DNA of 50,405 nt, from NCBI GenBank assembly GCA_030148915.1, contig JASBSN010000023.1, positions 1 through 50,405 on the forward strand, written 5' to 3'. Of the stretch, positions 47,424 through 50,405 are shown piece by piece. The translations under genes and the position numbers were made by a program. A model generated the notes under the pieces. That model searched no databases. It had not been told where the DNA came from and was given only the letters and a program-made list of their open reading frames with translations. This DNA comes from Thiogranum sp. Its GTDB lineage: Bacteria > Pseudomonadota > Gammaproteobacteria > DSM-19610. The stretch's first letter is position 1; the number at the start of each line of letters is the position of its first letter.

Positions 47424-48251
47424 TTACTTCTTGCTGCGACGACGCACAATCATATTGTCTGTGCGTTTGTTTTTGCGAGTTTTGTAACCCTTGGTCGGCG
47501 TGCCCCAAGGCGACACCGGATGGCGCCCGCCCGAGGTACGACCTTCGCCACCCCCATGGGGGTGATCGACCGGGTTCATAGCGACACCGCGCACCGTCGG
47601 GCGCACACCGCGCCAGCGTGTCGCGCCAGCCTTACCCGCCGAGCGCAGGTTATGCTCTGAATTACCCACCTCGCCGAGAGTCGCGCGACAATCAACCGGT
47701 ATTTTGCGCATCTCCCCGGAGCGCAGGCGGATCGTGGCGTGATCACCTTCACGCGCCACCATCTGCGCACTGGCCCCGGCGCTGCGCGCGATCTGACCGC
47801 CCTTACCGGGCTTCATTTCAATGTTGTGTACCACGCTGCCCATGGGGATATTACGCAACGGCATGGAGCTGCCGGGCTTGATGGGCGCTTCACTGCCGCT
47901 GTGGATCTCGGCTCCCGCGTAGACACCCCGAGGCGCCAGTATGTAGCGTCTTTCGCCATCCGCATACAGCACCAACGCGATATGCGCGCTGCGGTTCGGA
48001 TCGTATTCCAGCCGCTCGACACGACCCGGGACGCCGTCCTTGTCGCGTTTGAAATCAATAACGCGGTAGTGCTGGCGGTGACCGCCGCCACGATGGCGCG
48101 TGGTGATACGGCCGTTATTATTGCGTCCGCCGCTCTTGCTCTTTTTTTCCAGCAACGGCGCATAGGGCGCGCCCTTGTGCAACTCAGGCTCGGTAACCTT
48201 GACAACAAATCGACGTCCGGGAGAAGTCGGTTTTGACTTGACGATAGCCAT
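47424..48251 (-). CDS. rplB: 50S ribosomal protein L2
   Basis: L2 is one of the most conserved ribosomal proteins, close to the peptidyl-transferase centre. The 275-residue product has [20 protein letters not shown] near 40, the SH3-like domain with [20 protein letters not shown], and the essential [20 protein letters not shown] near 227-246 that includes the conserved histidine. Its start touches the rplW stop. Confidence 0.99.
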   Translation of the reverse strand: MAIVKSKPTSPGRRFVVKVTEPELHKGAPYAPLLEKKSKSGGRNNNGRITTRHRGGGHRQHYRVIDFKRDKDGVPGRVERLEYDPNRSAHIALVLYADGERRYILAPRGVYAGAEIHSGSEAPIKPGSSMPLRNIPMGSVVHNIEMKPGKGGQIARSAGASAQMVAREGDHATIRLRSGEMRKIPVDCRATLGEVGNSEHNLRSAGKAGATRWRGVRPTVRGVAMNPVDHPHGGGEGRTSGGRHPVSPWGTPTKGYKTRKNKRTDNMIVRRRSKK

Positions 48252-48547
48252 TACTCTGCGCCCATAAAATCTATATCGGAATTTTCAGCCAGGGTAACGT
48301 ATGCCTTTTTCCAATCGGAACGGCGACCCAGCGACTGACCGAAACGTTTCACTTTACCTTTGACGTTGGACACCTGTACGGCGGTGACCTGAACATCAAA
48401 CATTTTTTCCACCGCTTTGCGGATTTCAAACTTGCTGGCGTCCGGCAGCACCTTGAAAACAATCTGCTTAGCCATGTCGGCAACCCGGGTGCTCTTTTCA
48501 GAGACCACCGGACCGATCAGGATTCTGCTCATGCGCTCGTTGTTCAT
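48251..48547 (-). CDS. rplW: 50S ribosomal protein L23
   Basis: L23 is the docking site for trigger factor and SRP at the tunnel exit. The 98-residue product has [40 protein letters not shown] and [20 protein letters not shown], ending with the D-x-KKAYVTL strand. It overlaps rplD by four bases. Confidence 0.99.
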   Translation of the reverse strand: MNNERMSRILIGPVVSEKSTRVADMAKQIVFKVLPDASKFEIRKAVEKMFDVQVTAVQVSNVKGKVKRFGQSLGRRSDWKKAYVTLAENSDIDFMGAE

Positions 48548-49146
48548 GCCAGCTTCTCCTCGAACTGCCGTAGCGCCGCCGCCGTCATCAGCACCTTGTC
48601 GTAACCGACCAGGCTTACCGGATCGGTGATGGTGGTATCGACAACATCCACGCTGTGCAGATTGCGCGCCGCCAGAAACAGATTTTCATCCGGCGTGTCG
48701 TGCACGATCAGTACGTGCCCCAAGCCCAACTCGCCCAGCTTGCCGGTCAATTGGCGGGTTTTCGCCGCATCAACGGCAAAACCTTCCACTACCACCAGAC
48801 GATCCTGGCGCACCAGCTCCGACAAAATGGAACGAACCGCGGCGCGATAGGCTTTTTTATTGACCTTCTGCGAGTAATCACGCGTCGTGGCCGCAAAGGT
48901 TTTACCGCCGCCCCGCCACAGCGGGCTGCGGATTGTACCAGCTCGCGCGCGTCCTGTCCCCTTCTGCCGCCAAGGCTTGGAACCGCCGCCGCGCACCGCC
49001 GCCCGATTCTTCTGGGCGTGGGTGCCGGCGCGGGCCGCCGCCATATAAGCCACGACTACCTGGTGGACCAGGGTTTCGTTAAAATCCTGACCGAAAACGG
49101 CATCCGACACGTCCATGCTCGATCCGCCATGCATCGTAATATTCAT
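48544..49146 (-). CDS. rplD: 50S ribosomal protein L4
   Basis: L4 lines the exit tunnel and, in E. coli, represses the S10 operon at transcription and translation. The 200-residue product has [20 protein letters not shown] with [20 protein letters not shown], the extended loop that lies in the tunnel, and FEEKLA at the end. Here tuf is directly upstream of rpsJ, so any S10-type leader would have to lie in the 53-base gap, which looks too short for the E. coli leader. Confidence 0.99.
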   Translation of the reverse strand: MNITMHGGSSMDVSDAVFGQDFNETLVHQVVVAYMAAARAGTHAQKNRAAVRGGGSKPWRQKGTGRARAGTIRSPLWRGGGKTFAATTRDYSQKVNKKAYRAAVRSILSELVRQDRLVVVEGFAVDAAKTRQLTGKLGELGLGHVLIVHDTPDENLFLAARNLHSVDVVDTTITDPVSLVGYDKVLMTAAALRQFEEKLA

Positions 49147-49158
49147 GTCCGCTGCCCC

Positions 49159-49797
49159 TTATGCCTTGACTGCCGGCGTGACAATGACCCGGCCGCCGCG
49201 CGCGCCCGGCACCGCGCCCTTGATCAGCAGCAGGTTGCGATCGGCGTCGACGCGCACGACTTCCAGATTCTGCGTGGTGCGGCGCACATTACCCATGTGG
49301 CCGGCCATCCGTTTACCCTTGAACACCCGCCCCGGGGTCTGACATTGACCGATAGAACCCGGCGCGCGGTGCGACAGCGAGTTACCGTGAGTGGCATCCT
49401 GGGTCCGGAAGTTGTGACGCTTGACCCCGCCGGCGAATCCTTTACCGATGGTGGTCCCGGCGACATCGACTTTCTGACCGGCGGCGAAGAGCTCCACACC
49501 GATCTTGTTACCCACGCTGATATCGTCACCCTCACCGTCAGCCAGACGGAATTCCCACAAGCCGCTACCGGCCTCGGTTTCGGCCTTGGCGAAATGCCCG
49601 GCCATGGCCTTGTTTACACGGGTGGCGCGGCGGCTGCCGGCGGTTACCTGAAATGCCCGGTAACCGTCGACTTCCTGGCTGCGCACCTGGGTGACCCGGT
49701 TGGGGTCGACTTCAACCACAGTCACGGGCACCGACTCACCGTCTTCGGTGAAGATGCGTGTCATGCCTGCTTTTTTTCCAATTATTCCGATCGCCAT
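49159..49797 (-). CDS. rplC: 50S ribosomal protein L3
   Basis: L3 starts large-subunit assembly and reaches the peptidyl-transferase centre. The 212-residue product shows [20 protein letters not shown] at the N-terminus, [20 protein letters not shown] and [20 protein letters not shown], in which the Gln of GQCQTPG corresponds to the residue methylated by PrmB in E. coli. It follows rpsJ by 33 bases. Confidence 0.99.
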   Translation of the reverse strand: MAIGIIGKKAGMTRIFTEDGESVPVTVVEVDPNRVTQVRSQEVDGYRAFQVTAGSRRATRVNKAMAGHFAKAETEAGSGLWEFRLADGEGDDISVGNKIGVELFAAGQKVDVAGTTIGKGFAGGVKRHNFRTQDATHGNSLSHRAPGSIGQCQTPGRVFKGKRMAGHMGNVRRTTQNLEVVRVDADRNLLLIKGAVPGARGGRVIVTPAVKA

Positions 49798-49830
49798 TTT
49801 CGTTTCCCCGGCAAAGCTGCGCCTTCGGCC

Positions 49831-50142
49831 TCAATTCAACTTGATCTGCACGTCAACGCCGGCCGCAAGGTCCAGCTTCATGAGTGCATCAACGGTTTTG
49901 TCAGTGGGATCCACTATGTCCATAAGCCGCTTGTGGGTACGGATTTCATACTGGTCGCGAGCGTCTTTATTGACGTGCGGAGAAATCAGTATAGTGAAGC
50001 GCTCTTTTTTGGTCGGCAGCGGAATGGGGCCACGGACCTGCGCACCGGTGCGGCGGGCGGTCTCGACAATTTCGCGGGCGGACTGATCGATCAGACGATG
50101 ATCGAACGCCTTCAAGCGGATGCGAATTCTTTGATTTGCCAT
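49831..50142 (-). CDS. rpsJ: 30S ribosomal protein S10 (NusE)
   Basis: S10 is a small-subunit protein and, as NusE, part of antitermination complexes with NusB. The 103-residue product (as in E. coli) has [20 protein letters not shown], the loop [20 protein letters not shown] and [20 protein letters not shown]. It is the first gene of the S10 operon, 53 bases after tuf. Confidence 0.99.
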   Translation of the reverse strand: MANQRIRIRLKAFDHRLIDQSAREIVETARRTGAQVRGPIPLPTKKERFTILISPHVNKDARDQYEIRTHKRLMDIVDPTDKTVDALMKLDLAAGVDVQIKLN

Positions 50143-50159
50143 ATCAACCTCTAAAGAAC

Positions 50160-50183
50160 GGGGACGGCATGCGATCCGTCCCC
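50160..50183 (-). terminator. Hairpin between tuf and rpsJ
   Basis: Perfect 8-base arms GGGGACGG (50160-50167) and CCGTCCCC (50176-50183), loop CATGCGAT, lying 12 bases past the tuf stop; on the minus strand it is followed by GTTCTTTAG, only a weak T run. It may act as a partial terminator or attenuator between the str and S10 operons. Confidence 0.6.
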
Positions 50184-50195
50184 ATTATTTCATGA

Positions 50196-50405
50196 TTACT
50201 CGATAATTTTTGCGACCACGCCGGCGCCGACGGTACGACCGCCCTCGCGGATGGCAAAGCGCAAGCCCTCTTCCATCGCAATCGGCGCGATCAGGCTCAC
50301 CACCATCTTCACGTTGTCTCCCGGCATCACCATCTCCACGCCCTCCGGCAGATCCACCGCCCCGGTCACGTCCGTGGTGCGAAAGTAAAACTGCGGCCGG
50401 TAGTT
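50196..50405 (-). CDS. tuf: Elongation factor Tu, C-terminal part (cut by window edge)
   Basis: The last 69 residues of EF-Tu, which carries aminoacyl-tRNA to the ribosome. The visible part is domain 3: [19 protein letters not shown] at the start, [20 protein letters not shown] in the middle, and the C-terminal [20 protein letters not shown] with IIE and stop. The rest, including the GTPase domain, lies beyond the window. Its position before rpsJ fits an uninterrupted str-S10 arrangement. Confidence 0.98.
   Translation of the reverse strand, partial: NYRPQFYFRTTDVTGAVDLPEGVEMVMPGDNVKMVVSLIAPIAMEEGLRFAIREGGRTVGAGVVAKIIE

Noticed and set aside
48655-50154. 499-codon plus-strand frame over the rplD-rplC-rpsJ region
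   Set aside because: Antisense to three certain ribosomal protein genes; no homology visible.

Overview
The window is a bacterial chromosome segment of about 50 kb, fairly GC-rich, packed with housekeeping genes and almost entirely transcribed from the minus strand. The gene set points to a gammaproteobacterium: the complete mraZ-to-ftsZ division and cell-wall (dcw) cluster followed by lpxC, dciA, an M23 peptidase and secA; the str/S10/spc/alpha ribosomal cluster ending in rplQ; the rplM-rpsI pair; and a uvrA / YajR-type transporter / ssb neighbourhood. DAP-type MurE, LpxC and a Gram-negative porin confirm an outer membrane. A member of the Chromatiales or a related sulfur-oxidiser group would fit, but that is only an impression. 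No phage, insertion sequence, plasmid gene, CRISPR array or defence island was seen.

Layout, left to right. (1) 1-2170: the 5' part of a porin gene, tRNA-Gln(CTG), rpsI and rplM, then a candidate small RNA with C/U-rich loops and its own promoter, then a [2Fe-2S] ferredoxin. (2) 2281-3480: a lone GlcF-like iron-sulfur protein on the plus strand. (3) 3484-9072: a small lipoprotein, argJ, secA and an M23 peptidase, with dciA divergent. (4) 9559-28419: lpxC, ftsZ, ftsA, ftsQ, ddl, murB, murC, murG, ftsW, murD, mraY, murF, murE, ftsI, ftsL, rsmH and mraZ. Transcription runs from mraZ down to lpxC. From mraZ to ftsQ nearly every junction overlaps by 1-4 bases; the only two real gaps each hold a well-placed small ORF (24 and 56 codons). 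A consensus promoter and four 10-bp-spaced MraZ boxes precede mraZ. (5) 28420-29088: a non-coding region with an AT-rich tract and two long hairpins that share one core but have unrelated, self-complementary stems. (6) 29089-36438: ssb, a YajR-like MFS transporter, divergent uvrA, an unknown exported protein, a TlpA-like thioredoxin, a very small exported protein with a sorting-signal-like C-terminus, and a DUF62 SAM hydrolase. (7) 36495-50405: a strong terminator, then rplQ, rpoA, rpsD, rpsK, rpsM, rpmJ, secY, the spc and S10 operons and the 3' end of tuf. The alpha operon has its own consensus promoter inside the rpmJ-rpsM gap.

The genes work as three modules: translation and transcription core (ribosomal proteins, RpoA, EF-Tu, tRNA-Gln), protein export (SecY, SecA), and envelope growth and division (peptidoglycan precursor synthesis, divisome, LpxC, M23 hydrolase). 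The most unusual signals are the paired hairpin elements at 28822-29068, the candidate small RNA at 1614-1714, the two small ORFs inside the dcw cluster, and three genes whose -10-like hexamer ends exactly six bases before the start codon, which suggests leaderless transcripts.
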